64,000 nucleotides of DNA from Littorina saxatilis (lineage: Eukaryota; Mollusca; Gastropoda; Littorinimorpha; Littorinidae): NCBI RefSeq assembly GCF_037325665.1, contig NC_090254.1, positions 13,858,245-13,922,244 on the forward strand. The letters are read 5' to 3'. The notes beneath the pieces were generated by a model. It searched no databases. It was not told the origin of the DNA and worked only from the letters and a program-made list of their open reading frames with translations. Numbering within the stretch: position 1 is the stretch's first letter; each line of letters opens with the position of its first letter. The translations under genes and the position numbers were made by a program. Shown piece by piece: positions 12,187 to 22,894 of this stretch.

Positions 12187-12385
12187 ATGCATCATCATCA
12201 TCATCATCATCATCATCTTCATCGTCATCATCACATGTTTATTCTTCCCACCTCTTTTTGTTGTTAACTTTTTAATTTTTTATGTTATATTTGTGCGTCT
12301 GTGTTTCCCAAGAACAGATTGTAAGAAAAGGCATAGCCTTAAATCTGAATCCTTGTAAAATAAAGTTCAATTCAATTCAATTCTC
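12187..12385 (+). mobile_element. (ATC)n plus LINE-like 3-prime tail
   Basis: An ATC microsatellite (12187-12230) is followed by a T-rich stretch ending ATCCTTGTAAAATAAAGTTC and an (AATTC)3 tail. The TTGTAAAATAAAGTTC end matches the one at 2.66 kb, so both are 3-prime ends of one non-LTR family with its tail microsatellite. Confidence 0.55.
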
Positions 12386-12584
12386 TCTCTCTTTTGTGTC
12401 AGACATTGTTTGGGTTTTTGAGTGTGGTTATTTAGGTCAGTTATGAAAACATCGAAAGTGTCTAGAATGTTCATGCTTCCTTCGACTGTACTCTCTGGAT
12501 GATGTCCCAGTTCTCAATGAAACACGGTATGCAAGATACGTGTAATCAGTTATGAATTAATGATATGTAATGATCCCGGCTCTC

Positions 12585-12699
12585 TCTCTCTCTCTCCATT
12601 TCTCTGTCTCTGAATCTGTCTCTCTCTGTCCATTCTCCTTTCTCTGTCCCACACACACACACACACACACACACTTACACACTCTCTTACACACTCAAA

Positions 12700-12733
<34 letters not shown>
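12585..12733. repeat. (TC)n and (CA)n microsatellites
   Basis: CT-rich then CA-rich low-complexity sequence. Confidence 0.9.
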
Positions 12734-12737
<4 letters not shown>

Positions 12738-12744
12738 TACACAG

Positions 12745-12851
12745 ATGCCCCGTACTCTCAATCTAGAGCTTTTGACCACAAAAGTCCGCAGGACACCATG
12801 GAATATTATTCCAGACCAGCTGTCTCGGTGCCACCTGATTCCATGAAGTAA
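12745..12851 (+). CDS. candidate terminal coding exon (polar tail)
   Basis: After the CA tract, TGTATACACAG is followed by 107 nt open to a TAA. Entered in phase 1 the peptide begins APYSQSRAFDHKSPQDTMEY and ends SVPPDSMK: polar, Tyr/Ser/Pro-rich, without Cys, as in cytoplasmic tails of membrane proteins. An AATAAA at 13079-13084 could serve as a polyadenylation signal about 230 bp downstream. The upstream partner might be the Thr-rich segment at 9.3-9.6 kb, whose donor phase fits, but no membrane-spanning exon was found between them. I do not recognise the family. Confidence 0.35.
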
Positions 12852-12972
12852 CCAGAAGCGCTGCACGACGACCTTGAAATAACGTCATGGAGACAGCGCA
12901 CGAGAAAAATGGAAGGCGTTGTTGTTTTAAAGATAGACTTGTTGGACGATACTAACAACGCTAACCAGTGAC

Positions 12973-13012
12973 GATGATGATGATGATGATGATGATGATG
13001 ACGACGACGACG
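12973..13012. repeat. (GAT)n/(GAC)n microsatellite
   Basis: Short triplet repeat. Confidence 0.9.
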
Positions 13013-13084
13013 ACCACGTCATCAAAACGTCCACGTTCTTTTCATAACAGATGTTTTAGACAAACATGCATGAGTTACAATAAA

Positions 13085-14240
13085 ATACGGGTAACAGCAG
13101 ACAAACAATGGAAATAAATGTCAAGAGTGACGCTGTTTATGAGAAGAACCTTCGATTGAAATATAATTATTGCAATCCTTTATCTTCTTGTTCTTTTTTT
13201 TAAACGAAGATGATAAACAATGGCAGCGCTGGCAATAGTTGTACCGGAACCAGCAGTGCCCATGCACACACATTTCATAAACGTTGTGTTGGACTAACAA
13301 TAACAACAGCGCTAACACTGAAAACGGTAATAATTATTGTCTTGACAGGAGAGGCAGCACATATTTAACAGTAACATAAGTAGTAGTGTTATCAGTATTT
13401 TGAGCGGTTACTGTGTTGTACATGATAACAGAAGGAGCAGTTATTAATTCATGAACAACATATGGAAACCTGCACAGGAAGTAATCAGGCGTGTTGATTG
13501 TTGGTACGTGTCCGAGTTGGAGGACGCTGTTCTTACCCCACGTAAAATCCTTGAGAAATCCGAGGTAGTCACTATAACTGTTTTCACGATGAAATTGAGA
13601 TTTAACGTCCTAAGGGGCAGCAGTGGTCTATTGAGGACATGTTTATCATTTCAACGGAAGGACTCTTGTCTTAAACAATCAAAATGTTCAAAATTACATA
13701 CCGTCTTTTCCTCAACATGCATAACAAGCATCCCAATATCGGTCGGTTCTTATCTGGGGCGGAATCATAGAACTGTGCATGGATAGAAACTAATCTGAAA
13801 TCGGTCGGGGGGTCTTGGGAATGATGTCAAAAGTCCATCGCCCAAACCTGACCTCTCTGCGAACTGGACACAGACATTGGACTCTCTGGTGACACTTCTC
13901 AGTCAGCTGCAGGCCTGTTAGTCTCAGTGTTCTTTCGCGGGAACCGGGTTGTTTTAGTCGATTGGTCAGGTCCTGTGTGTATTCATACTTTCATACTTAC
14001 ACGCAATGACTATCTCTGAATCTTCTGTTTTCCTTGTGTCCGTCTCGCTCCTTACTGTTTTCTCATCTTTTTAAATCTGTAAACTTGCCCCCCCCCCCTT
14101 TCCTCTTTCATGATTGTAGACGGGCTTTCGCGCCCACAAGAACCACACACACGCACCAAGGCACCCACCCGTTTTCTATAGAGCTATCAATTTCGAAAAC
14201 AACAACCAATTTTTCTCTCAATATGCACTATTTTTTCAAT
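13085..14240. other. no gene seen
   Basis: Contains an open frame of 111 codons (13451-13786, +) without recognisable domain, codon bias or splice context; I do not call it a gene. Confidence 0.4.
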
Positions 14241-14241
14241 A

Positions 14242-14985
14242 TCGATTTTGTTTCTTCATTGCTATTTGACAAGTCGCGCACCATCAGTCACACCCAGCTG
14301 ATTTTGTTTCTTCATTGCTAGTTGACAAGTCGCGCACCATCAGTCACCATCAGTCACACCCAGCTAATTTGTTTCTTCATTGCTAGTTGACAAGTCGCGC
14401 ACCATCAGTCACACCCAGCTAATTTGTTTCTTCATTGCTAGTTGACAAGTCGCGCACCATCAGTCACACCCAGCTGATTTTGTTTCTTCATTGCTAGTTG
14501 ACAAGTCGCGCACCATCAGTCACACCCAGCTGATTTTGTTTCTTCATTGCTAGTTGACAAGTCGCGCACTATCAGTCACACCCAGCTGATTTTGTTTCTT
14601 CATTGCTAGTTGACAAGTCGCGCACCATCAGTCACACCCAGCTAATTTGTTTCTTCATTGCTAGTTGACAAGTCGCGCACCATCAGTCACACCCAGCTGA
14701 TTTTGTTTCTTCATTGCTAGTTGACAAGTCGCGCACCATCAGTCACCATCAGTCACACCCAGCTAATTTGTTTCTTCATTGCTAGTTGACAAGTCGCGCA
14801 CCATCAGTCACACCCAGCTAATTTGTTTCTTCATTGCTAGTTGACAAGTCGCGCACCATCAGTCACACCCAGCTGATTTTGTTTCTTCATTGCTAGTTGA
14901 CAAGTCGCGCACCATCAGTCACACCCAGCTGATTTTGTTTATTGCTAGTTGACAAGTCGCGCACCATCAGTCACACCCAGCTGAT
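14242..14985 (+). repeat. 56-bp minisatellite, 13 copies with higher-order period
   Basis: Thirteen units, each with TTGACAAGTCGCGCACCATC and ending CACACCCAGCT. Start variants are GATTTTG or AATTTG, and two units carry an extra CACCATCAGT. The order of variants from unit 2 to 6 (long, A-type, A-type, G-type, G-type) is repeated in units 9 to 13, so a block of several units was duplicated. Confidence 0.95.
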
Positions 14986-15085
14986 TTTCAATACAGTTAC
15001 CTTTCAACCTTTCGACCAGAAACAGTCCACCCGATCTCCTACACTGAATAATAAACACAAGTCCTGATACTCTATTTGGAGGAGA

Positions 15086-15111
15086 GGGGGGGGGGGGGGG
15101 GGGGGGGGGGG
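15086..15111 (+). repeat. 26-base G homopolymer
   Basis: Uninterrupted run of guanines just outside the left end of the 1.44-kb inverted-repeat element. It could form a G-quadruplex and is prone to length error in sequencing. Confidence 0.9.
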
Positions 15112-15130
15112 TGTAGATGCCTAAACTTAT

Positions 15131-15413
15131 GGAACGCCAAATAGGCCATGTCCCCGCCTTCGAAACGCAGGATTACAAATAACAATGGATGTTGCGCTGT
15201 TAATGGTGTAAGATGCGAATGCGATCATTGCCAATACCCTTGTATCATTGGTGCTTGAAGAAGACATGTTCTTTCAGGCAGAATGTTAATTAAACAGACT
15301 AATACAGATTTTAGACAGATCTGTACGAAATTTTGCTCGCTATATCAGTATATGGGCATCTACTTCTTTAGAAATCAGCAACTGTCCTGCTTCCTTTGCA
15401 GACATGAATTGGG

Positions 15414-15453
<40 letters not shown>

Positions 15454-15900
15454 CAGAGATATATTTTCTGGTTTATTTTTGGCTGTTATAGCATTTTACA
15501 CAAGTAAGGGTATATATATTTGTCATTCGACGTACACGCCTTGTCAATTCTATTTTGACTTAAAAGAGCGTAAAGGAAGGACTGTTGTTATGGGTGTGCG
15601 CCATCCTTTCAAAGTAGAACTGAAAAGAGGTGTAAAACAACACAAATGACTCATTTCATGCGCCATCCGTTACTCAGCAGACTGCTAGATTTTTCCGTTA
15701 CGACCAAGGTCACAAAGAACAACATTGTTCCGAGAATATCTGCTCGGGCGTTAGAAAATACTGTAACAAATTATATTTCTTTCTTTTTCCAAATCGGTGA
15801 TGAGGCAGCGTTTCAGATGTGCGTGCGTGCGTGTGTGTGTGTGTGTGTGTGTGAGTGTGTGTGTGTGTGTGTGTTTATGTGTGCATGTGTGTGTGTTTAT

Positions 15901-15939
<39 letters not shown>

Positions 15940-15941
15940 TT

Positions 15942-15979
<38 letters not shown>

Positions 15980-16571
15980 CGCGATTATGATACACGCTTT
16001 CAGAAAAAAAAGGATAGTGGACAAATCATCAAAACGATGCACAAAAGGTCAGAATCTCTGTGTTCAGTCAGTCAAAACCCTTTATTTGAATCAAGGGAAA
16101 CAACTTGAGCACTTTTCTGAACCGCTTCCACGAAATAGCTGTGTTCACACTCACACACGCGCGCGCGCGATTAATGGTGGTTCTTTGATCCGACTCTCTT
16201 CTAATCCCACTGTTCTGATGTCTCTATCTAAAAGTCCGTGCAAAACGTGTGCCGAACGTTTGCGATAAAAGTCCGGGCGGAATTGCGCGAGGACATTTTA
16301 ACCAATCTATTGGTTCTTCGATCCGATTCTCTTCCGTTCCAACTTTTTAAAATTTCTCGATCTAAAAGTACGGGCGGAAAGTGACGAACCCATACGAACG
16401 TTCCCGATAAAAGTCCGGGCGGAATTGCGCGAGGACATTTTAACCAATCAAAGACGAGTATACTTCGAAAGTCCGGGCGGAATTCCGCGAGGAATTTTTG
16501 ACCAATCAAAGACGAGTAAATCTCAAAAGTTCCCGCAGAATTCCGCGGGGACATGGCCTATTTGGTGTTCC
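15131..16571. mobile_element. 1.44-kb element with terminal inverted repeats and subterminal arrays
   Basis: The ends match as an inverted repeat of 27 bp with one mismatch (GGAACGCCAAATAGGCCATG at left). Inside the right end (about 16255-16560) are several diverged tandem copies of a GTCCGGGCGGAATTGCGCGA unit resembling the terminal motif CCCCGCGGAATTC, a foldback-like arrangement. The interior also holds (TTG)n at 15415-15451 and a long (GT)n at 15822-15977. The flanks share TAAACT near each border, suggesting an imperfect 8-9-bp target duplication. No transposase frame is seen; Mutator-like is possible but unproven. Confidence 0.7.
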
Positions 16572-16711
16572 ATATAAACTATAGAAAGATAGCATGCTAT
16601 TTAGTTTACATTTTATTTTGTTTTTTATTTGTGTATGTTTGCGAGTGAATGTTTGTCTTTTGCTCCAGTACATTAATTTTAAACATCCTTTTTGCCCACA
16701 AAAATTACATT

Positions 16712-17084
16712 TTCTTTCTTTCTTTATTTGGTGTTTAACGTCGTTTTCAACCACGAAGGTTATATCGCGACGGGGAAAGGGGGGGAGATGGGATAGAGCC
16801 ACTTGTCAATTGTTTCTTGTTCACAAAAGCACTGATCAAAAATTTGCTCCAGGGGCTTGCAACGTAATACAATGTATTACCTTACTGGGAGAATGAAAGT
16901 TTCCAGTACAAAGGACTTAACATTTCTTACATACTGCTTGACTAAAATCTTTACAACAATTGACTATATTCTATACAAGAAACACTTAACAAGGGTAAAA
17001 AGAGAAACAGAATCCGTTAGTCGCCTCTTACGACATGCTGGGGAGCATCGGGTAAATTCTTCCCCCTAACCCGCGGGGGGTATT
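16712..17084 (-). mobile_element. SINE-like element with GTTAAACACCAAATAAAG tail
   Basis: Read on the minus strand it starts at a GC-rich head (CCGCGGGTTAGGGGGAAG, then CCGATGCTCCCCAGCATG) and ends ACGACGTTAAACACCAAATAAAG(AAAG)n. The body is shared with the copy at 22,215-22,715, while the heads differ. No clean target duplication was found. Non-autonomous, presumably moved by a LINE with the same tail. Confidence 0.7.
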
Positions 17085-17454
17085 TTATTTATTGATTTAT
17101 TCAAGTTCTGCATGTGTGTGCGCACATTTGTTTGTGTGTGTAGAACATTATGCTTAAACCCCATTTTGCAAAACAAAACACACACAGTCACACACACGCA
17201 CAGAAATCCGGTACATTTTAAAGTGTTTGGTGGACTATTGTATTTGATGAGACATGGGACACTTCTCTTTTCTGTACTGTCACTGGGCTTCATCAAGCAA
17301 AAACATTTTTTCTGCTGTGAAATCATGCGCGCTGAATAGTCCAAGGGGAGAAACTCTTTTTTTGTCGTAAAAAAGTTGTGCCTTCTATACTATATTACGT
17401 CCCTTGAAATGAAAGTCTCCTGCTATTAACGGCCGAACCACTCACTTACATTTC

Positions 17455-17620
17455 AATCAAACCTGTCTCTAACGACCACCCAAAGGACCGTTATAGACAG
17501 GTGGTCGCTAATGAAAGGGATATTGAAGGCTGCACCAAAAGAATTGTCGGAGATCCTTTGGGGTGGTCTTTGTGGGCAGGTGGTCGTTATCGGGCAGTGG
17601 TCGCAAAGGCAGGTTCAATT
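17455..17620. mobile_element. small MITE-like inverted repeat
   Basis: AACCTGTCTCTAACGACCAC at the left is mirrored by GTGGTCG..CAGGTT at the right, with internal copies of GGTGGTCG, inside TCAAT-like flanks. About 160 bp, non-coding. Confidence 0.5.
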
Positions 17621-17794
17621 GTCCTACATCTGGCTCTTTCTCCCGTGTGAAATACAGTGTCAATCATCATAGATTCTTTCCAGGCTTTAATACGCAATGA
17701 GAGCATGCAAAGTACCGCTTGAACAACTTTTAAAGATCAGGGTTTTTGATAGGATTTGAAATAACAAGTGTGTGAAGAAATTAGCTTTTTGGAA

Positions 17795-17906
17795 CCTTGT
17801 TCACTTTTTTGTGATAAACCTGCATGTAAATAGTTTCAAACAAGCGCTTAGAACTGTACCCACGGAATACGCGCTATATAAGCTTCATACTGATTGATTG
17901 ATTGAA
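17795..17906 (+). mobile_element. retroelement 3-prime tail with (ATTG)n
   Basis: GCGCTTAGAACTGTACCCAC ... CGCGCTATATAAGCTTCAT followed by (GATT)n. This is the form of a SINE/LINE 3-prime end; the body was not recognised. Confidence 0.5.
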
Positions 17907-18139
17907 ACACGGAGACAAACTGAGAAAGGATACGAAAATAAATCGGCCCGAACAGCCAAATAGGTTGAATAGACATAAGAAACAACAACCAAGCAACCAA
18001 CCATCTCGATGGATCACAATAAGCAATACAAAATGTTCACTTTCAAACAAGTTTATTTCGCCGGCTTTTCACCTAATTCTCACTGACAAAAGTCGGTCCA
18101 AAATCAATTCACGTTAACAGCAGTTCGTATGTGGTCATT

Positions 18140-19047
18140 TTCGGTTTGTCATTAACAGCTATTGTGTGTCAGCGTAGCATTGGGGTCCGATATTTAAACG
18201 AGACAAGTATAATGCGACTCGTCTTCGACTCGTCGAGTCTAAATAATCGGACCCTATTACTACGCTGAATACACAATAGCGATTATATAGCTGTTCTGAC
18301 CTTGATTTGTTGTTCCAAACTTACAAAATGACAGTTTTTGCGTCGATGCGTTGATCTCAGGTTTTGATAGCAGACGCCGTTTCTTATGCGCATTAGTTTT
18401 GACTTTGGAAAAAAACTCGATTTGACAACACAGCTGTTAAACAGCTTTTTATAAGTTCATTCGTGTGCAACAAAAAGAAGTTTGAGTTTTTTTTATTTTG
18501 AACAAGACTACTTATGAAGAAAACTAAAACACAACATCAACAGAAACTAGAAACAACTGAAGAACTAGGATGCAACAAGGGGAGGAGAAGAGAACAGCTA
18601 ATCCGTACAACGCGAGCAGACGGCAGCGAAGTTTTCATTTGGGGTGAATGGCATTTATACTTGTCTCGTCATGAAGCGAATTTTTCAACCTCAGTTATAA
18701 ACGACTACATGAATGTTAGTGCCAAGGGTCGATCATCAATACTTCAGAGGGGAAGTGGGGTATTCAGTGTGAAGTTACGAGGTAAGAAAAACCGAATGCG
18801 AAAGTGTGTCTCAGTCGGCAACTGCATGAGCTCACACAGGCACACAAAAACGGCTGTTCCGTTTTACCCTCCTGTTTGAACTACATCTTTCGACTTTGGG
18901 CATTTTGTGGTGTTTAGGGACAGAACATAATTGGTTTAGTCCTGTTTCATCGGGAAGTTAGCAGAAAAGGGTATGCTATCGACATTTGTAAAGCTGAAAA
19001 ACATTCCCGAGTAGAATTTCAAGTTGTCAGTGTATGCTGTTGTCGAT
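18140..19047 (+). repeat. dispersed direct repeat, copy 1, with palindromic head and ORF
   Basis: Begins with an imperfect palindrome of about 130 bp (CTATTGTGTGTCAGCGTAG ... its complement, loop rich in CGACTCGTC). A second direct copy lies at 37,943-38,664, missing about 190 bp including one palindrome arm. Within copy 1 an open frame of 121 codons (18514-18879) includes SEVFIWGEWHLYLSRHEANF and is followed in part by a GTAAGA donor; the second copy is disrupted over the same stretch. I do not recognise the peptide. A mobile element of unknown class is most likely. Confidence 0.6.
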
Positions 19048-19049
19048 TG

Positions 19050-19636
19050 AAACATGAAGTGATTTATGGATTACCACACAGAAGAATACTTTTATGGGCT
19101 GTAATGCGAGTACCTGATGTTTGACACCAGTTTTAGCAGTGTTTTGTGTGGTTTTACGTGCTGCAATGTGTGTGTGTAAGTCCGGAAACTGTCATTTTTT
19201 GACAAAAAATGGTCTTTATATCAATTGTTACTATAATAATCACAAACAAAGTCCAGTGATCATGTTATTACATACTAGCTAAGGGTATAAGCAAAACACA
19301 TGCCAAAGATCTAAGAGATATCTCAATAAATGATCGAGCATTGAACAGATAAGTGAACCTTCCTAAGAAAGCAACATTTTGCCCTGGCGCACAGCAATAC
19401 CAAAATGGTGATACACTGTGGCAGTGAAGGGGTTTTAAGCAATAGACTGCGCCGAAAAAATCTTTGTGAAGTTATTGGCAAATATAATGTTTGTAACAGT
19501 TTGTACCAACAATTAACTCCAACAGGTGTTTGTCAACAGTGTTCCAAAGCACAATTCTCTGTTAGTTAGGAACTGGCATAACGATCAGTAAAGCTTAACT
19601 GTGGCTATGGCCGCGTGTTCATTTGCGGCACAACTT
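19050..19636. other. no gene seen
   Basis: No supported exon, RNA gene or repeat border. Confidence 0.4.
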
Positions 19637-19870
19637 AAAGGCATACTAACGCACTCCCGTGTTTACAAAGTGTAGTTTGCCCACAATCGATGTCAAACGC
19701 ACCATAAGACCATATAATGACGATATGTCACCATGCGCGGACCATAATACATGCATTACAGCTTGTTCTAGCCTCTGAAAAAGTGAGGATGTCAACAAAG
19801 CCGCGGTGTTAGCTCCCTTGCATCAACGTTACATGTGTTGCCAAATCTATAAATAGGACCATCTAGATCA
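19637..19870 (+). mobile_element. possible end of a TTAA-target element
   Basis: TTAA followed by AGGCATACTAACGCACTC resembles in form the TTAA-AGGCACAGTAAGCC end of the MITE at 24,981. The opposite end was not found, so this is tentative. Confidence 0.25.
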
Positions 19871-20149
19871 AAATAAAAATTCAAATATCTCAACATTGAA
19901 GGGGTCCTAGACCACAATATTTTGCAGGGAACTTAATTTAGCATGTCTCCAGCTGTTGGTAAAGCAATTAGCGTGTATAGTCATCGAGTACATATGGCTT
20001 TAAGTGTGCTTAAAAAAACCACAAACGATAGAAATTGTTTGTACAAAAGGTTTGGTGTTCCAGTAAGCAAAGTATTTACAGTGTACTGCGAAAAGTGCTC
20101 GTCAATTGCGTTCAAGAGTTTGCAAAAAGCTTTCTATAACAAGTGTTTG

Positions 20150-20300
20150 CCGACAGCTTTCTCCAACAAGTGCTTTATAGCAACAGTGAACTGCAGCAAG
20201 TGCTTAGCAACAGTGAACTGCAACAAGTGCTTAGCAACAGTGAACTGCAACAAGTGCGTAGCAACAGTGAACTGCAACAATTGTTTGCAAACTGTGTTCT
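20150..20300 (+). repeat. 27-bp tandem repeat (GCAACAGTGAACTGCAACAAG)
   Basis: Four good and several decayed copies; in one frame it gives a repeated KCLATVNCN peptide inside a 121-codon open frame (19943-20308), but three of the repeats are also open in a second frame, so coding is not supported. Confidence 0.8.
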
Positions 20301-20367
20301 TCACCTAGCATTTGTCAACAGTTTTCTCCAATCAGCGCCTGCTAACAATGCTTCTGACAAGAGTTTG

Positions 20368-20593
20368 CTAACAACGTCCGTCCACTTGAGCTCTCTCATC
20401 ATGATCAACGACGGTGGTGGACTCAACGCTGGTAGTCTGGGACGCAAAGTCGGAACCAGACGGGTCTATTTCGGACCCTGCGTCAGAAGTGCTCGGCGAC
20501 GGCTCAAATATTGAGGCTGATCCATCGTTTTGAGGATCATTCGGCGCATTCACCTCCTCAGACAGCTTTCTCAACTGTACCATGGACTCTCTC
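20368..20593 (-). CDS. candidate terminal exon, acidic Ser-rich tail
   Basis: On the minus strand TTGTCTATTTGTGCAG is a good acceptor, followed by 226 nt open to TAG. The 74-residue peptide begins RESMVQLRKLSEEVNAPND, then a Ser/Asp/Glu/Thr-rich segment (DAGSEIDPSGSDF, TTSVESTTVVDHDERA) and ends QVDGRC. Codon use and composition look protein-like, as in an intracellular tail of a receptor. The entry phase is 2. It lies on the same strand as, and downstream of, the cysteine-module gene at 39-58 kb, so it could be its cytoplasmic tail, but a linking membrane exon (phase 1 in, phase 2 out) was not found. It may also belong to an unrelated gene. Confidence 0.35.
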
Positions 20594-20751
20594 CTGCACA
20601 AATAGACAAGTCTGATTATGTAACACCCACGCGCCCGTTGTGACTGTGCTACAACTGCCTTTCGCACACTCTTTAATTCAGCCGATCAGCAAAGGACAAC
20701 TAATGAGTAAAGCACTAAGCTACCTTTTACGACTTCACGTCATATATATAT

Positions 20752-20850
20752 AGAGGTTACAACACGAGTGGTTTTTTATATGGCTTGTATTTCAGTCAAG
20801 ACCCAGCGGATGAATATCAAGGGACTCACGAGCCTCTGGCGAGTATATAG
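20752..20850 (+). mobile_element. half copy of the 164-bp palindromic MITE
   Basis: Matches the left arm of the element at 44,841-45,004 (GGTTACAACACGAGTGGTTT ... GACCCAGCGGATGAATATCA) and then stops, passing into sequence with GTCACTGACGTGGCA motifs. Confidence 0.75.
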
Positions 20851-20860
20851 GGCAATTCCA

Positions 20861-22010
20861 GCGTCACTGACGTGGCATTCGCACAAAAATCAGACATTAT
20901 TCGCCATAAAAATAATAGTCATGATGATTTTATTATCTCAAATTTGTGCAGAGATTTCCCCAAACATGACAACCTTCCTACCCAAGGTTAACAAGAAGAG
21001 CAAACGCTCGATCGAGTCACTTTCGCAGTTCTGAATATTATATGAGGCATCAGATGGACAGGAAGAAATTGCTATTCACAACACAATGAGTCACGTTCAC
21101 ATAAAATTTGAGCCCGGTCACTTTTATAGTTTCCGAGAAAAGCCCAACGTTAAGTTGTGTGTTGCCGAACAGAAAAGGCTAGTTATCTCCCTTGTTTTTC
21201 TGATAACGTTCGTAAAAGGCTACAGATGTAAATACTTTGATGTAAAGAATAATCCTACAAAGTTTCAATCACATCCGATGAACTTTGTCAAAGATATAAA
21301 ATGTCTAATTTTTCCTTTGACGCTGACCTGTGACCTTGAAAAAGGTCAAAGGTCAACAAAACCATCGTTAAAGTGTAGAGGTCATTGGAGGTCACGACTA
21401 AACAAAATATGAGCCCGATCGCTTTGATAGTTTCCGAGAAAAGATATAAAATGTCTAATTTTTCCTTTGACGCTGACCTGTGACCTTGAAAAAGGTCAAA
21501 GGTCAACGAAACCATCGATAAAGTGTAGAGGTCATTGGAGGTCACGACTAAACAAAATATGAGCCCGATCGCTTTGATAGTTTCCGAGAAAAGTCCAACG
21601 TTAAGGTGGTGTCTACGGACGGCCGGCCGGACGGCCGGCCGGACGGCCGGCCGGACGGACGGCCGGCCGGACGGCCGGCCGGACAGACTAACACTGACCG
21701 ATTACATAGAGTCACTTTTTCTCAAGTGACTCAAAAATGTTGAGGCAAAAAAAGCTAAGGGTACTTAACTTGAGTTTTGAAAAACGTCACTGACGTGGCA
21801 AACATGCTCACCTGCATTTCACTGACTAAGCGAAATTCTAAAATTCTATGAGATTAGCCAACTAAATGATGTGATTTTGTTAGATCATAGTCAAGACATA
21901 TCATACTTTCTGATATATAAAAGAAATTGAAAATATCAAATGTATCCTTGCGACTAGCGGTTATAATGTAGCGTCACTGACGTGGCACTTGAGCGTCACT
22001 GACGTGGCAC
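20861..22010. promoter_or_regulatory. four scattered GTCACTGACGTGGCA motifs
   Basis: The 15-mer occurs at about 20863, 21786, 21973 and 21995 (the last two as a tandem pair). It contains TGACGTGGC, a CRE/bZIP-type half palindrome. Function is unknown; it may mark ends of a repeat rather than a regulatory element. Confidence 0.3.
21100..21730. repeat. ~157-bp tandem repeat with TGACCTTGAAAAAGGTCA and GC-rich array
   Basis: Two and a half units, each with TGTGACCTTGAAAAAGGTCA, GAGGTCATTGGAGGTCACG and a GTTTCCGAGAAAAG segment. The array ends in CCAACGTTAAGGTGGTGTCT and a GGACGGCCGGCC minisatellite (about 21618-21683), then AGAGTCACTTTTTCTCAAGTGACTC. Confidence 0.85.
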
Positions 22011-22214
22011 GTGTGAATTCAATGTTCAATAGTGATATTTTGTTTTTAAAATATAGGTAGTTTAACACGGCCGATTTTAAACTGATTATTGATCTTCTCG
22101 GACATTGTTGAACCACTATACGGCTCTTTGTCCCTCCGTCCGTCTGTCCGTTGGTCCGCCCGTTGGTCCGTGGACACCATTGCCCATCTGAATAGCTTGT
22201 AAAATAATTATTTC

Positions 22215-22715
22215 TTTCTTTATTTGGTGTTTAACGTCGTTTTCAACCACGAAGGTTATATCGCGACGAGGGAAAGGGGGGAGATGGGATAGGGGAAAGG
22301 GGGGAGATGGGATAGAGCCACTTGTTAAGTGTTTCTTGTTCACAAAAGCACTAATCAAAAAATTGCTCCAGGGGCTTGCAACGTAGTACAATATATGACC
22401 TTACTGGGAGAATGCAAGTTTCCAGTACAAAGGACTAAACATTTCGTACATACTGCTTGACTAAAATCTTTACAAACATTGACTATATTCTATACAAGAA
22501 CCACTTAACAAGGGTAATAAGTGAAGAATTTTATGGGTGAGAAAAGGAAAGTAAAAGGACTTTGTGGAGGCCGAAATAGAGAAGAAACAAGAAAAAGATC
22601 CTAATTAGGTTCACGGCATCGAGAGTGATGCGACCTTCTCTCAGAAGTTAGTAGAGAAGGCTCCCCCATCCACCACCCGGGGGACGCGCCTCTACGCCAA
22701 TTAGGGGGCGCGAGG
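22215..22715 (-). mobile_element. 501-bp SINE-like retroelement with 13-bp target duplication
   Basis: Flanked by perfect direct repeats AAATAATTATTTC at 22202-22214 and 22716-22728. On the minus strand it starts CCTCGCGCCCCCTAATTGGC and ends ACGACGTTAAACACCAAATAAAGAAAG. The 3-prime two thirds match the element at 16.7 kb. No open frame. The target duplication and tail show LINE-style target-primed insertion. Confidence 0.85.
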
Positions 22716-22894
22716 AAATAATTATTTCAATTTCACACTTTGTACATGTATTGATACACTTAAAAGGAACATAAACCTCTAGCAAACATATTTAAAGCAA
22801 TCCGGGTCAAGGTCACTACTCAAGGTCACCGGTCAAGTAAGTAATGTACGTATGTATGCATGCATGGTGATGTGTGTCTGCATATGTGTCTGGT

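Noticed and set aside
16228-16554. 108-codon minus-strand frame
   Set aside because: It is the translation of subterminal tandem repeats of the 1.44-kb element.
19943-20308. 121-codon Cys-rich repeat frame (+)
   Set aside because: Cysteines come from a 27-bp tandem repeat also open in another frame; no splice sites or conserved module spacing.
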